This document shows positions 54,882 to 63,737 of a stretch of 64,000 nucleotides of DNA, piece by piece. The stretch covers positions 1 through 64,000 of the forward strand of contig CAYWYR010000016.1 in assembly GCA_964462685.1 (NCBI GenBank). Direction: 5' to 3'. The number at the start of each line of letters is the position of its first letter. Position 1 is the first letter of the stretch. The notes beneath the pieces were generated by a model, which worked only from the letters and a program-made list of their open reading frames with translations, made no database searches and had not been told where the DNA came from. The stretch is from CAYWYR01 sp964462685 (GTDB taxonomy: Bacteria > Bacteroidota > Ignavibacteria > Kapaibacteriales > UBA2268). Position numbers and translations under genes: made by a program.

Positions 54882-55277
54882 ATGGATTTCTATAATCATA
54901 CGATTCAAAACTTATTCAACTTTTCCGGAAGGACGCGGAGAGAGTATTTTTGGAAGACAATGGGTGCCGTATTTGCGATTAATATAGTGCTTGCTATACT
55001 CATGCCATTTGATCTGGGTATTATTACAGGTACACTAAGTTTTATATTTAATGTCGTATTCTTTGTTTTACTTCTAGGTATATCTATGAGGAGGCTACAT
55101 GATACCGGAAAGAGCGGCTGGTATTTACTGCTTATGTTTATTCCAGTTATCGGCCAGTTGATCCTGATCTATTTTTGGGTACAGGACAGCGAAAGGATGC
55201 CAAATGAATATGGTCCATCACCAAAATATGATAATCCTGAATACGACAGCTTTCAATCACAACAAGCAAACTTCTGA
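54882..55277 (+). CDS. DUF805-family membrane protein
   Basis: The start at 54882 is supported by GGAGG just upstream; the upstream ATG at 54870 has none. The 131-residue protein has the FSGRTRREYFW opening, three to four transmembrane segments and the RRLHDTGKSGWYLLL signature of DUF805, then VQDSERMPNEYGPSPKY. The family is widespread and of unknown function. It is alone on the plus strand between leftward genes. Confidence 0.88.
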   Translation: MDFYNHTIQNLFNFSGRTRREYFWKTMGAVFAINIVLAILMPFDLGIITGTLSFIFNVVFFVLLLGISMRRLHDTGKSGWYLLLMFIPVIGQLILIYFWVQDSERMPNEYGPSPKYDNPEYDSFQSQQANF

Positions 55278-55375
55278 GAACGGGTTTCGGTTTGTAAAGC
55301 TATAGATTATGGCAGCAAACTCAGTTATAACTTATAGCAAAAGTATTTTCCAGTCTGAATTTTCTGTGGTCTTTC

Positions 55376-56227
55376 TTACTTTGTATCAGGTTTTACTCTT
55401 GAACTAAGCTCGCTTCCGCATCTCCAGCAGTAGTTAGCGCTTATCCAGTGGTGTTCGGCAGTACAGGTCGGGCATGCCTGGGTGGATTCGTATTCTTTTT
55501 TATCCTGATTGGATAATTCGGCAGTTACTATTCCGGTGGGTATTGCGATAATCGCATAACCCATTATCATAATCACGCTTGCTATTGTCTGGCCGAGAAT
55601 AGTTTGCGGGGCGATATCCCCGTAGCCTACTGTAGTAAGTGTTACTATAGCCCAGTATATACTTCTCGGTATGCTTGTAAAGCCAGCCTCGGGGCTTTCT
55701 ACTATATACATTACTGTACCCAAGAGCAGGCAAACAAGTGTTATGGCAAATAGGAAAACAGCTATCTTTCGCTTACTTGACGCAAGGGCAGTTGCGAGCT
55801 TTTGCGATTCACCGATGTATCTTGTCAGCTTCAGGATCCTGAATACACGCAATAGCCTAAGTGACCTAAATGCTATGAGCGCCTGGGTACCCACAAAAAA
55901 CAGAGAGATATATTTCGGTAAGGTTGACATCAGATCAATAATGCCATAAAAGCTGAATATATAGCTCAAAGGCCGCCTTACACTTACTATCCTGGCTACA
56001 TACTCGAAGGTAAAAAGAATAGTGACGAACCATTCAAGTGTATCGAACAGCTGGCCGTATTGAGCATCTATACTTGCTACGCTTTCCAGCATAACAAGTA
56101 TGACGCTCACGACAATTACGAACAAAAGAATAAGATCGAACAGTTTACCCGCAGGTGTATCTGCCTCATAAATAACTTCATGAAGCTTCCTCTGCCAGGG
56201 TTTGAGCTCGTTTAAGTTGTCGCTCAT
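55376..56227 (-). CDS. Voltage-gated-type potassium channel with C-terminal zinc ribbon
   Basis: The 283-residue six-segment channel has the S4-like arginine segment RSLRLLRVFRILKLTR (121-136) and the selectivity filter TVGYGD (199-204) followed by the pore helix. After S6 a short linker leads to a zinc-ribbon-like tail with Cys252, Cys255, Cys267 and Cys270 (CPTC...CWRC). Such a tail is unusual for a bacterial KvAP-type channel and could bind metal or a partner. It is alone, 53 bp downstream of the heme oxygenase gene. Confidence 0.9.
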   Translation of the reverse strand: MSDNLNELKPWQRKLHEVIYEADTPAGKLFDLILLFVIVVSVILVMLESVASIDAQYGQLFDTLEWFVTILFTFEYVARIVSVRRPLSYIFSFYGIIDLMSTLPKYISLFFVGTQALIAFRSLRLLRVFRILKLTRYIGESQKLATALASSKRKIAVFLFAITLVCLLLGTVMYIVESPEAGFTSIPRSIYWAIVTLTTVGYGDIAPQTILGQTIASVIMIMGYAIIAIPTGIVTAELSNQDKKEYESTQACPTCTAEHHWISANYCWRCGSELSSRVKPDTK

Positions 56228-56280
56228 AGAGTATTGCTCATTTATGGCTGGCCTTTACACATCTATGGAAATGCTAATTG

Positions 56281-56829
56281 TCATTGAAATGCCAGAAAAG
56301 CTTTCTCGGCACCGCTTAAAAGCTCTTTTTGCTGCACCGTATCTGTAGGTTCATTATCAAGCACTTCTTTAAAAGTAGCCCATGTCTTTCTGGCTTCTGG
56401 CTCGCTTGAGTAAAAGTCGAAGGCCTTAGTCTCCCAATCCTCAGATACCCTTGCAAGTCTTTTGTTTATGATATCAGCACCCATATCCGAGCCTTTGAGT
56501 ACATATAGCGCACCTAAAGCCTCATGCTTGCTTCTCAGCTCGAAATCGGCGTGGCTCGCATAGTCAGTAACACCTAGCTTTTCCAGATCACTCTGCAAAT
56601 AAACAGATTTTTCTTTGTAAGTATCATCGATCAGTTGCTGAACTCCGGGATCGGCATAATTTCTAAGTGACTTTTCTATAGAAGTATAAGGTTTATACAT
56701 TTTAGTGAGAAGGGTTTTGTACTCCTCAATATCGTAATGCTTGCCGAAAATCTTATCGGCGCCCATAATCTCTTCGGTTTTGTCGTGAAGAGATTTGGTT
56801 TCGGTTTTAAGAAACTCGCTGTTTTTCAT
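56281..56829 (-). CDS. Biliverdin-type heme oxygenase
   Basis: The 182-residue protein has the heme oxygenase all-helical fold. The proximal His15 lies in TETKSLHDKTEEIM, and the distal helix has GALYVLKGSDMGADIINKRL, matching the Gly-rich signature of bacterial BphO/HmuO. It opens heme to biliverdin, iron and CO. A decayed receiver domain ends 8 bp upstream in the same orientation, suggesting the gene once belonged to a phytochrome or sensor operon; today it may serve iron release instead. No phytochrome is in the window. Confidence 0.88.
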   Translation of the reverse strand: MKNSEFLKTETKSLHDKTEEIMGADKIFGKHYDIEEYKTLLTKMYKPYTSIEKSLRNYADPGVQQLIDDTYKEKSVYLQSDLEKLGVTDYASHADFELRSKHEALGALYVLKGSDMGADIINKRLARVSEDWETKAFDFYSSEPEARKTWATFKEVLDNEPTDTVQQKELLSGAEKAFLAFQ

Positions 56830-56837
56830 AGTATTGG

Positions 56838-56987
56838 TTATTTAATGTGAGAGAATCCAACCGCATGAGAATGTATTATACTTCTCAGATCAGATGGGTT
56901 TATCGGTTTGGCAATATAATAATCGGAACCCGCTTCTTCACATTTGATTTTTTAATTATCATTTTTATAAGCAGTTGAGGCTATTAA
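56838..56987 (-). pseudogene. Relic of a response-regulator receiver domain
   Basis: Minus-strand translation gives IASTAYKNDN, a TAA stop (56954-56952), then KIKCEEAGSDYYIAKPINPS and DLRSIIHSH to a TAA at 56840. This matches, without gaps, the C-terminal third of a receiver domain: Thr of the IxxTA motif, a KC(x)EAG helix and the conserved Lys-Pro of beta-5. The single in-frame stop replaces an ordinary residue. The N-terminal two-thirds, including the phosphoacceptor Asp, is gone and its place is taken by the terminator at 56993. It ends 8 bp before the heme oxygenase ATG. I call it a pseudogene fragment; it could also be the end of a hybrid kinase. Confidence 0.75.
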
Positions 56988-56992
56988 AAAAA

Positions 56993-57014
56993 AAGCCATC
57001 CTTACAGATGGCTT
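56993..57014 (-). terminator. Intrinsic terminator of the SPOR-protein gene
   Basis: Arms AAGCCATC (56993-57000) and GATGGCTT (57007-57014) with a 6-nt loop are followed leftward by a T-run. It lies 29 bp after the SPOR stop and directly before the receiver relic. Confidence 0.85.
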
Positions 57015-57043
57015 AATAACATTGATAACTGTAAGGATTCAGC

Positions 57044-58120
57044 TCATTTTTCGATGATGATTGGCTCGCAGTCACACTGTCTCGCAACAATTATTCTTGC
57101 TGCCTCTGCTGATGATTTAGAACTATAATTACCGATCACAACTGAATACAGCGGCTTGCCCTCTGAACTCAAATCGATTACTTCCGTTCTCATTCTCTGC
57201 TGAATGTACTTCGCTTTCATATCCTCAGCACCGTCCATATCTGACAGAGCCGCTACCTGCAAACCAAAGTAACCTGTTTTAACTCTCTCCGGTTTTTTAG
57301 CAATCTCTGGTTCAGAATCTGTACTGGCGATAAGAATCATCTCGTCTTTCTCATCTTCTGCTGAATCAGGCATCTTATCCTGCAGAGGTTTGATCTCAGT
57401 CTTCTCAGTGAGATCATCAGCGGCATCAACTTGATCCTCTATATTCTTCTCTACCTTAACAGCAATAATCTCGGGCTTCTTATCATCAACTTTAGTTGTG
57501 ATGGCCTCGGCGGGTACAGGTATAGTTTCCTTAACTTTTGGCTCAATGGCTACCTTAGCGGCAACAGACTGCTCTTTGGCTTTTGTTTTGGTATCTGGTA
57601 GTGGTTTAAGGCTGGCAGCCATATCAATTGGCGGAGTTAGTAGAGGCCCTTCCACAACTGCTTTTATCTCAGCTCTTGTCATAGCGATTGATGATCTGAC
57701 AACATCTATAGCGGGCACCAGATATCCTGATGTAGGATAACGCCTACGGAAGTTATTCAACTCTCCCTTCGCTTTAGTAGTATCACCCATCACCGCATAA
57801 AACTGTACTATTCTCCAATATGCATCATCCGCCCATTCGCTCTCGGGGTGGTTGTCAGTTATTCTTTTATAGATATCAAGTGCTTTGAAGGCATCGTCTA
57901 TCACCACACCCAGAAGCAATTGAACCCCAGGGTCGTTTGGCCTTTCAACCATTAGGTCTGGTAGTTTGGCCTTTACATCCTGTAGCCTTCCGTCGGCTAT
58001 CATTGTCAGGTAGGTGGCTGTTTGTTTGTCCGCTTCTGAAGGCCCTTCAGCTGCTGCGGTGTTAAGTAGGCCGATCACGGCTGTAATCAGAGCGCTTACA
58101 GTAATAATTCCCTTGCGCAT
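57044..58120 (-). CDS. SPOR-domain protein with TPR-like N-terminus
   Basis: The start at ATG 58120 is favoured by GGGGGGAG 9 nt upstream and an immediate signal peptide (MRKGIITVSALITAVIGLLN). The 358-residue protein has a helical TPR-like part (about 40-130, with DAYWRIVQFYAVMGDTTKAK), a Lys/Glu/Pro-rich linker, and a C-terminal SPOR domain (GYFGLQVAALSDMDGAEDM, then PLYSVVIGNYSSKSSAEAAR). SPOR domains bind denuded peptidoglycan at division sites. A role in septal wall remodelling is therefore plausible. A terminator follows. Confidence 0.85.
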   Translation of the reverse strand: MRKGIITVSALITAVIGLLNTAAAEGPSEADKQTATYLTMIADGRLQDVKAKLPDLMVERPNDPGVQLLLGVVIDDAFKALDIYKRITDNHPESEWADDAYWRIVQFYAVMGDTTKAKGELNNFRRRYPTSGYLVPAIDVVRSSIAMTRAEIKAVVEGPLLTPPIDMAASLKPLPDTKTKAKEQSVAAKVAIEPKVKETIPVPAEAITTKVDDKKPEIIAVKVEKNIEDQVDAADDLTEKTEIKPLQDKMPDSAEDEKDEMILIASTDSEPEIAKKPERVKTGYFGLQVAALSDMDGAEDMKAKYIQQRMRTEVIDLSSEGKPLYSVVIGNYSSKSSAEAARIIVARQCDCEPIIIEK

Positions 58121-58483
58121 AAGATTCTCCCCCCGGAAATCTAATGAAGTAATATTTTTGCTTATTTGGTACAGATTGCGAGTTCTCCACATTTCGTAGT
58201 GGATAATACAATCGGTCATGGAGCTAAATTATATAAAAACTATGATATAGCAAGTGATTGATTTATATAATCTTACCTCAATTTTGCCAAACTCTTTATC
58301 CAATAGGGTTCTACCAATTATTTTTTTTGGTAAGACGATAAAAAAAACACGGATTGATAAACATCAGCCATTGCATTACGTTTTTATCAGTGATAATCTT
58401 TTGCTATATGCTCTTTGATTATTCAGATTTATTAAATTAGCATTACTAAAAATCTTAACAATTCAATTATTATCGGAGATAAC
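58121..58483. other. 363-bp intergenic region between divergent SPOR and TenA-like genes
   Basis: This AT-rich spacer holds no ORF or tRNA I can support. It contains a weak hairpin TACCAA (58312-58317) / TTGGTA (58327-58332) and a palindrome at 58384-58396. It probably holds both promoters. Confidence 0.6.
58384..58396. promoter_or_regulatory. Palindrome TTATCA-G-TGATAA upstream of the TenA-like gene
   Basis: The 6-bp arms surround one G, 87 bp upstream of the GTG start. It is a possible operator; no regulator is adjacent, and in AT-rich DNA a short palindrome may occur by chance. Confidence 0.3.
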
Positions 58484-59041
58484 GTGGAATTAACGAAAAA
58501 ACTTCTTGATCACCCGTTCTACCAGTCTTGGACAAAAGGCGAGATCACTATGGATCAGCTTTCAATCTACCATGATTCTTATGCTGAGTTTATCGCAAGA
58601 GTACCTGAATTCTGGGAAAAAGCAATAAATGGCCTCGGTGATGATTCTTCTTACGGCAAAACTGTAGTAAAAGAAGAAACCGACCATATCGCCCTTTGGG
58701 ATGAATGGAAACACAGACTGCCTGAAAACAGCGGTTTTCCAAGAATGACTGAGATAATGGAATCACTTGATACAATGACTCCTTCAGAGCTTTTAGGAGC
58801 TATACACTCGTTCGAGATTCAGCAGCCAGAAGTAGCAAAAACTAAAAAAGAAGGTTTAGTTTGCCACTACGGTTACAAAGAAGAAGAAATGACTTACTTT
58901 GACGACCACGAAGAAGAAGCTGGACACATTAGGTTCGGGCAGATGCTCGCTGATAAAGCAGCAAACAAGGAAGAGTTTGAAAACGGCTTCAGAAGAGGTA
59001 GCGAGCTTTTCTACAAAGGCCTTGATCTTTTCATGAACTAA
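58484..59041 (+). CDS. TenA/CADD-like heme-oxygenase-fold protein (possible diiron oxidase)
   Basis: The GTG at 58484 is supported by GGAG 5 nt upstream. The 185-residue all-helical protein matches the TenA/PqqC/CADD group: HPFYQSWTKGEITMDQLSIY at 10-29, EETDHIALWDEWKHRL near 64-79, Glu111 in HSFEIQQPEVA, and DDHEEEAGHIRFG at 140-152. Glu and His positions fit the iron ligands of heme-oxygenase-like diiron oxidases, so it may be such an enzyme, but the spacing differs from CADD. No thiamin, pqq or folate gene is near. A strong terminator follows. Confidence 0.8.
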   Translation: MELTKKLLDHPFYQSWTKGEITMDQLSIYHDSYAEFIARVPEFWEKAINGLGDDSSYGKTVVKEETDHIALWDEWKHRLPENSGFPRMTEIMESLDTMTPSELLGAIHSFEIQQPEVAKTKKEGLVCHYGYKEEEMTYFDDHEEEAGHIRFGQMLADKAANKEEFENGFRRGSELFYKGLDLFMN

Positions 59042-59080
59042 TACGCAAATCGCTTTGAAGCGCTTTAGATATTACATTAG

Positions 59081-59116
59081 AAAACCCGTTATCTTTAGCG
59101 GGTTTTCTTTTTTTTT
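59081..59116 (+). terminator. Intrinsic terminator of the TenA-like gene
   Basis: Arms AAAACCCG (59081-59088) and CGGGTTTT (59099-59106) with a 10-nt loop are followed by C and a long T-run. Confidence 0.88.
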
Positions 59117-59154
59117 TCTGGCAATCACCTGGAATTTTAAGCGAAAAAGGGTTG

Positions 59155-59562
59155 TCACATCTTACCGTGCTCAACAAGCATACAGGCGTTTTCTATGTAC
59201 TCTAATCCACCCTCTTCGGCCATTCTTCTTGCCTCATCATCGAATATACCGAGCTGAAGCCATACAGCCTTTATATCGCCTTTCTCCTCTTTCCTTCTGA
59301 GAGCTTGTCTGACTATTTCTTTAGCTTCCGAAGACGGCCTGAATACATTAAGTATCTCAATATCCTCCTCGATATCCGATAGCTTTGGATATGTTTTTAT
59401 ATCCCCTATCTGGCTTTGCTTAGGATTGATTCCTATTACGTCATATCCGTTGCCAGCCATATACATCGGCACTTTATGCGAGGGTTTATTCTCATTTGCT
59501 GATAGTCCGTACACGGCTATCTTATCGTATTTTTTTAATATCTCAACAGTTGGGTCGAACAT
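59155..59562 (-). CDS. CoA-binding domain protein (YccU-like)
   Basis: The 135-residue protein is a single Rossmann-type CoA-binding domain: KIAVYGLSANENKPSHKVP near 14-32, YDVIGINPKQSQIGD, then EILNVFRPSSEAKEIV and AVWLQLGIFDDEARRMAEEG. The length and pattern match the CoA_binding_2 family, where the exact function is unknown. The tail ENACMLVEHGKM includes the family's cysteine. It is 6 bp downstream of the MscS-type gene. Confidence 0.9.
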   Translation of the reverse strand: MFDPTVEILKKYDKIAVYGLSANENKPSHKVPMYMAGNGYDVIGINPKQSQIGDIKTYPKLSDIEEDIEILNVFRPSSEAKEIVRQALRRKEEKGDIKAVWLQLGIFDDEARRMAEEGGLEYIENACMLVEHGKM

Positions 59563-59567
59563 ATTTA

Positions 59568-60467
59568 TTATTTTTCTTTTAGTTTGTTAATATCCATTAC
59601 CTCGTCAAGCTTTTCCCCGCCCTTTATGCCGAAGTCCAAAGTTCTGATTGGGAATGGAATCATGATATCGTTATCGTCAAATGCTTTTTTAAGGGCTCTT
59701 ACGCCTGAGTCTATCCCTATCAGATAATCGTTTTTCTTAGTATCGAATTTAACCCAGTACCGTGCCGTGAAGTTAATAGAACTATCCCCAAATGAATTGA
59801 ACAGAACTGTCGTTTCACTTTCGTTTATGGTATGCTCGGCGGAATTTATCGCCTCCAGAGCGATCTTTTTCACTTTATCCAGATCATCACCGTAAGATAT
59901 ACCGCATTCTAAGTCTATCCTTCTTATGCCGGCAATATTGTAGTTAGTAATCGGGTTTTGAAGCACATCCTTATTAGGGATCAGAACATGTTCCCCTGTA
60001 AATAACTGAAGTTCTGTTATTCTAAGATCTATTCTTCTTACTGTACCTTCAAAATCACTTGTCCTTATTATGTCCCCCACTTTGAAAGGTGTCCTTATAG
60101 ATAACATAATCCCGGACATGAAATTGCTGGCGATATCCTGAAAAGCGAAACCGAGAGCAAGGCCTATAATCCCTACGCCCGCCAAAAGGCTGGTTACTGT
60201 CTTATCAAGATCCAGAACCCCGAGTGCGAAAAACAATCCCGCTACAAGAACAAGCAGCCTTACAACAGTTGATAGGAGTTTGTTTATCTCCTTATGGCTC
60301 GATAGCCTATCGAGTACACTGTTTGTTCCTCTTCTAGCCCATTTTGATAAATAGTTAAATGCGATAAGTATAATTATCGCAAGTGCGAGATTAGGAAGCA
60401 TTCTTATCGCTTCCTCGCCCCATAGTTGCAGTTTATCTACTATTTCGTTTAGATTATCAGAAAACAA
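59568..60467 (-). CDS. MscS-type small-conductance mechanosensitive channel
   Basis: I favour the TTG at 60467, preceded by GAGGA, over GTG 60479 or TTG 60491; no ATG is available near the fold. The product has about 299 residues: an N-terminal helix, three transmembrane segments with the pore-lining TM3 (AGVGIIGLALGFAFQDIASN), and the MscS beta domain (PFKVGDIIRTSDFEGTVRRI, then GEHVLIPNKDVLQNPITNY). Such channels release solutes under osmotic downshock. It overlaps nothing and lies 6 bp upstream of the CoA-binding gene. Confidence 0.92.
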   Translation of the reverse strand: MFSDNLNEIVDKLQLWGEEAIRMLPNLALAIIILIAFNYLSKWARRGTNSVLDRLSSHKEINKLLSTVVRLLVLVAGLFFALGVLDLDKTVTSLLAGVGIIGLALGFAFQDIASNFMSGIMLSIRTPFKVGDIIRTSDFEGTVRRIDLRITELQLFTGEHVLIPNKDVLQNPITNYNIAGIRRIDLECGISYGDDLDKVKKIALEAINSAEHTINESETTVLFNSFGDSSINFTARYWVKFDTKKNDYLIGIDSGVRALKKAFDDNDIMIPFPIRTLDFGIKGGEKLDEVMDINKLKEK

Positions 60468-60532
60468 GTATATCCTCACATTAATAAACAATTAGATAAT
60501 GTAAAGATGTATTAAACCTGCTTTAATTTTAA

Positions 60533-63181
60533 TTATTTTCTTTTCGCTTCCGATATCAGCTCGGCAAGCCTTTTGAAAGCCTCTATAGGAGTTATGTTCT
60601 CTATATTCATAGCTTTAAGTTTATCCCGCAATTCATCATCCTGAAAGGTAAAGATCGCAAGCTGATCCGGATCATCCTTTTTTACTTTTGGCTTTACAGC
60701 ACTAACAGCAGTGATGGAATCACCCTCGCTTTTGGTTTCCAAACCTTCCATAATCTCTTTGGAGCGATCTATTATCGAATAAGGTAAACCCGCCATCTCC
60801 GCTACGTGGACGCCGAAACTGTGGTCGCTATGGCCCGGTACAACCCTATGGGTGAATAAAATCCTACCCTGATTGTCATTTACCTCCACCCGCATATTTA
60901 CTGCTTTATCATACTGTTTTTCAAGCTCTGCAAGCTCATGGTAATGTGTGGCGAATATCGCGTTGGAGCCAAGTTTTTCAAGTATATGCTCAGCAATCGC
61001 CCACGCAATTGAAATGCCGTCATAAGTGGCTGTTCCCCGGCCGATTTCATCAAGCAGCAATAGCGACTTTTCAGTTGCGGTATTCATGATAGTTGCGGCT
61101 TCCTGCATTTCCACCAAAAAAGTGGACTGGCCGGTCTGGAGATTATCATGTGCCCCTACCCGTGTAAATACCCTATCAACAATACTCATCTCGCATTCGG
61201 TAGCAGGTACAAAACAGCCAGCCTGCGCCATTATCACGATAAGACCGTTTTGTTTTAGATAAATAGACTTACCTGACATATTAGGCCCGGTTAGCACTAT
61301 CAGTTTTTTCTCATCATCCGATAGATTCAGATCATTGCTTACAAAGCCAGTACCAGCGGGAAGCAGTTTTTCCACAATCGGGTGCCTTCCACCCGAGATA
61401 GCGATATGGCCAGTAGTGTTTTCTATGATTTTCGGCCTTATGTATCCGTTCTTTCTGGCAATGCCAGCAAATGAAAGCACAGTATCAAGTTCCGCTAAGC
61501 AGGCGGCGAGTTTATGGAGTTCCCTGATATATTCAACTATCCGAACGGCAACCTGAGATAGTATCTCTATTTCCAGAGTTGAGATATTTTCCTCAGCGCC
61601 ATGGATTTTCTCTTCGAATTCCTGAAGTTTAGGTGATATATACCTTTCAGCATTAGCTAACGTCTGTTTTCTGGTAAGCCCTAAGGCTTCAAGATCAAGC
61701 TTATCGGAATGAACTCTGGATATTTCTATATAGTATCCGAAAACATTGTTCTGGCCGATCTTTATAGTGCTGACACCCGTTTTCTCCCTTAGTTCATCTC
61801 TATACCTATCCAGCCACTGCTTTGCGTTTCGCTTTAGCTCTCTTAACCCATCAAGCTCTTCATTATACCCGTAGGCGATTGCATTGCCGCTTCCGAGAGA
61901 TGTAGGCGGGTCTTCAGCTATGGCAGTTTTCAGTAAACTGTTCAAATCCTCGAAACCCAAAAGCGATTCGACCCAGATTCTCCAGATATCCTCATCAATG
62001 AGCTCCTCCCTTATTTTCGGCAGTACTGAAAGACAGTCTCTGATTGAGCTGAAATCCCGTGGGATGAACTTTCCTCTGGAAATCTTTGAAAGCAGTCTTT
62101 CAATATCGCAAACCCCATCCAGTAAGGATTCCAAACGGACCATCAATTTTTCGTCGCGGTACAGGCTTTCAACTTTGTCGTGTCTTTGAATGATAGCGTT
62201 GTACTCCAAAAGCGGCATGGATATCCAGCTTTTGAGCATTCGGCTGCCCATAGCTGTTTTGGTCATATCTAACTCTTGGAATAATGAACCCTCTTTACCG
62301 CCAGAAAGATTGGAAAAAGTAATCTCAAGGTTTTTCCTGGTAGCAAGGTCAAGATTCATAAAATCGCCGGAGCTTCTCCTTTTAATATCTGTAAGATGCT
62401 TTGGCAATTCGCCTTGTAACTGTTTGATATAGTTCAGCAGCGCACCCAGGGCGTTGATTATAGGGCTATCCCGCTCGAAACCATATCCCTTAGTATCATT
62501 AGCAGGGAATTTTTCTTTAAATATATCCAGCCCGAACGTTGAATCAAAAAGCCAGTCATCCAGTTTGGTAATTGCTAAACCATTCTCCCTATGCTGATCC
62601 AGTAGTCTTTCCAGCACGGGATAATCCTCTTTTGCCAATAGAATCTCTGATGGGGAGACAGCTGCGATAGTATCGGATATCTCGGATTTTGGCAGTTCAT
62701 CAACTACCAGTTCTCCAGTTGATATATCGCACCATGCAGCACCTACTACATCAGGTATATTATTTTTTTGATAGTTGATGATTTTGATACACAGTACAAA
62801 ATTGTTCTTTCCGGAATCCAGCATTTTCTCATATAGAGCCACCCCTGGGGTTACAATTTCAGTCACACCGCGTTTAACTATACCTTTTGCTTTTTTGGGG
62901 TCTTCAAGCTGCTCGCACACCGCAACCCTATAGCCAGCTTTTACTAACTTAGGCAGATAGTTATCAAGCTGGTGATGGGGGAATCCCGCTAGCTCTGTTT
63001 TGCCAGCGGCACCGTTATTTCTTTTGGTAAGAGTGATACCGCACACCTTTGCCGCTGTTATTGCGTCTTCACCAAAGGTCTCATAAAAATCACCTAATCT
63101 GAAAAGAAGAATCGATTCAGGGTATTTGCTCTTTATTTCGTTATACTGCTTGGTAAGCGGGGTTTCTTTTTTGGCGGACAT
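60533..63181 (-). CDS. mutS: DNA mismatch repair protein MutS
   Basis: The 882-residue protein has the full MutS layout: mismatch-recognition domain with GDFYETFGEDA (Phe-x-Glu at 32-34), connector, core levers and clamp, and the ATPase. The ATPase has Walker A TGPNMSGKSIYLKQNG, LLLDEIGRGTATYDG for Walker B, and ATHYHELAELE. MutS binds mismatches and recruits MutL. The C-terminus after the ATPase carries the usual dimer/tetramer region (SEAKRK end). It is divergent from the DUF3592 gene, with 82 bp between. Its length is standard. Confidence 0.97.
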   Translation of the reverse strand: MSAKKETPLTKQYNEIKSKYPESILLFRLGDFYETFGEDAITAAKVCGITLTKRNNGAAGKTELAGFPHHQLDNYLPKLVKAGYRVAVCEQLEDPKKAKGIVKRGVTEIVTPGVALYEKMLDSGKNNFVLCIKIINYQKNNIPDVVGAAWCDISTGELVVDELPKSEISDTIAAVSPSEILLAKEDYPVLERLLDQHRENGLAITKLDDWLFDSTFGLDIFKEKFPANDTKGYGFERDSPIINALGALLNYIKQLQGELPKHLTDIKRRSSGDFMNLDLATRKNLEITFSNLSGGKEGSLFQELDMTKTAMGSRMLKSWISMPLLEYNAIIQRHDKVESLYRDEKLMVRLESLLDGVCDIERLLSKISRGKFIPRDFSSIRDCLSVLPKIREELIDEDIWRIWVESLLGFEDLNSLLKTAIAEDPPTSLGSGNAIAYGYNEELDGLRELKRNAKQWLDRYRDELREKTGVSTIKIGQNNVFGYYIEISRVHSDKLDLEALGLTRKQTLANAERYISPKLQEFEEKIHGAEENISTLEIEILSQVAVRIVEYIRELHKLAACLAELDTVLSFAGIARKNGYIRPKIIENTTGHIAISGGRHPIVEKLLPAGTGFVSNDLNLSDDEKKLIVLTGPNMSGKSIYLKQNGLIVIMAQAGCFVPATECEMSIVDRVFTRVGAHDNLQTGQSTFLVEMQEAATIMNTATEKSLLLLDEIGRGTATYDGISIAWAIAEHILEKLGSNAIFATHYHELAELEKQYDKAVNMRVEVNDNQGRILFTHRVVPGHSDHSFGVHVAEMAGLPYSIIDRSKEIMEGLETKSEGDSITAVSAVKPKVKKDDPDQLAIFTFQDDELRDKLKAMNIENITPIEAFKRLAELISEAKRK

Positions 63182-63263
63182 AAATAGTTAACTTTGTGTC
63201 AGATTGTTTGGGACTAAATACCAATATACCCAAACGGAAAATTATTAACTTTAGATATATATT

Positions 63264-63737
63264 GTGGATTATTCTCACGTAAACTTTTTTGTCAGGTCTA
63301 TTTTAGCTGTTGCTTTAGGGCTGATTGCATTTTCGCTATACATGGCTTATTCCAACAGGAGCAAGCTTATTGATGGTGAAATAACGAAAGGCAAAGCAGT
63401 TGAATATGTAGTTTCTGATAGTAGTGATAACGATGCTCAAAGTGAAACTTCGGATACTGGCAATCTGATAAGATACCCAAAGATTGAATTTACAGCGGCG
63501 GATGGGGATACTTATACATTTGTTGAAAATAACTTTTCCGTTATGGCCAAGCAGCAGAAAGGTTTTGATGTCATATATAATCCCGAAGACCCTACAGAAG
63601 CAATGGTGTATAGCGGAATAGATATCTATGGCTTGCCGGTAATAACTTTTATGACAGGACTTGGCTGCCTCGCTTTTGGATTTACGGCATATAGGATAAA
63701 CAGAAAAAAAAGCAACTTAGGTGATAGGATTGGTTGA
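63264..63737 (+). CDS. DUF3592-like membrane protein
   Basis: The 157-residue protein starts at GTG. An N-terminal hydrophobic segment (about 10-28), a soluble beta-rich part with YPKIEFTAADGDTYTF and GFDVIYNPEDPTEAMVYSG, and a C-terminal hydrophobic segment (about 130-150) match the DUF3592 layout. Function is unknown. The stop overlaps the start region of the next gene, murI, so the two may be coupled. Confidence 0.75.
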   Translation: MDYSHVNFFVRSILAVALGLIAFSLYMAYSNRSKLIDGEITKGKAVEYVVSDSSDNDAQSETSDTGNLIRYPKIEFTAADGDTYTFVENNFSVMAKQQKGFDVIYNPEDPTEAMVYSGIDIYGLPVITFMTGLGCLAFGFTAYRINRKKSNLGDRIG

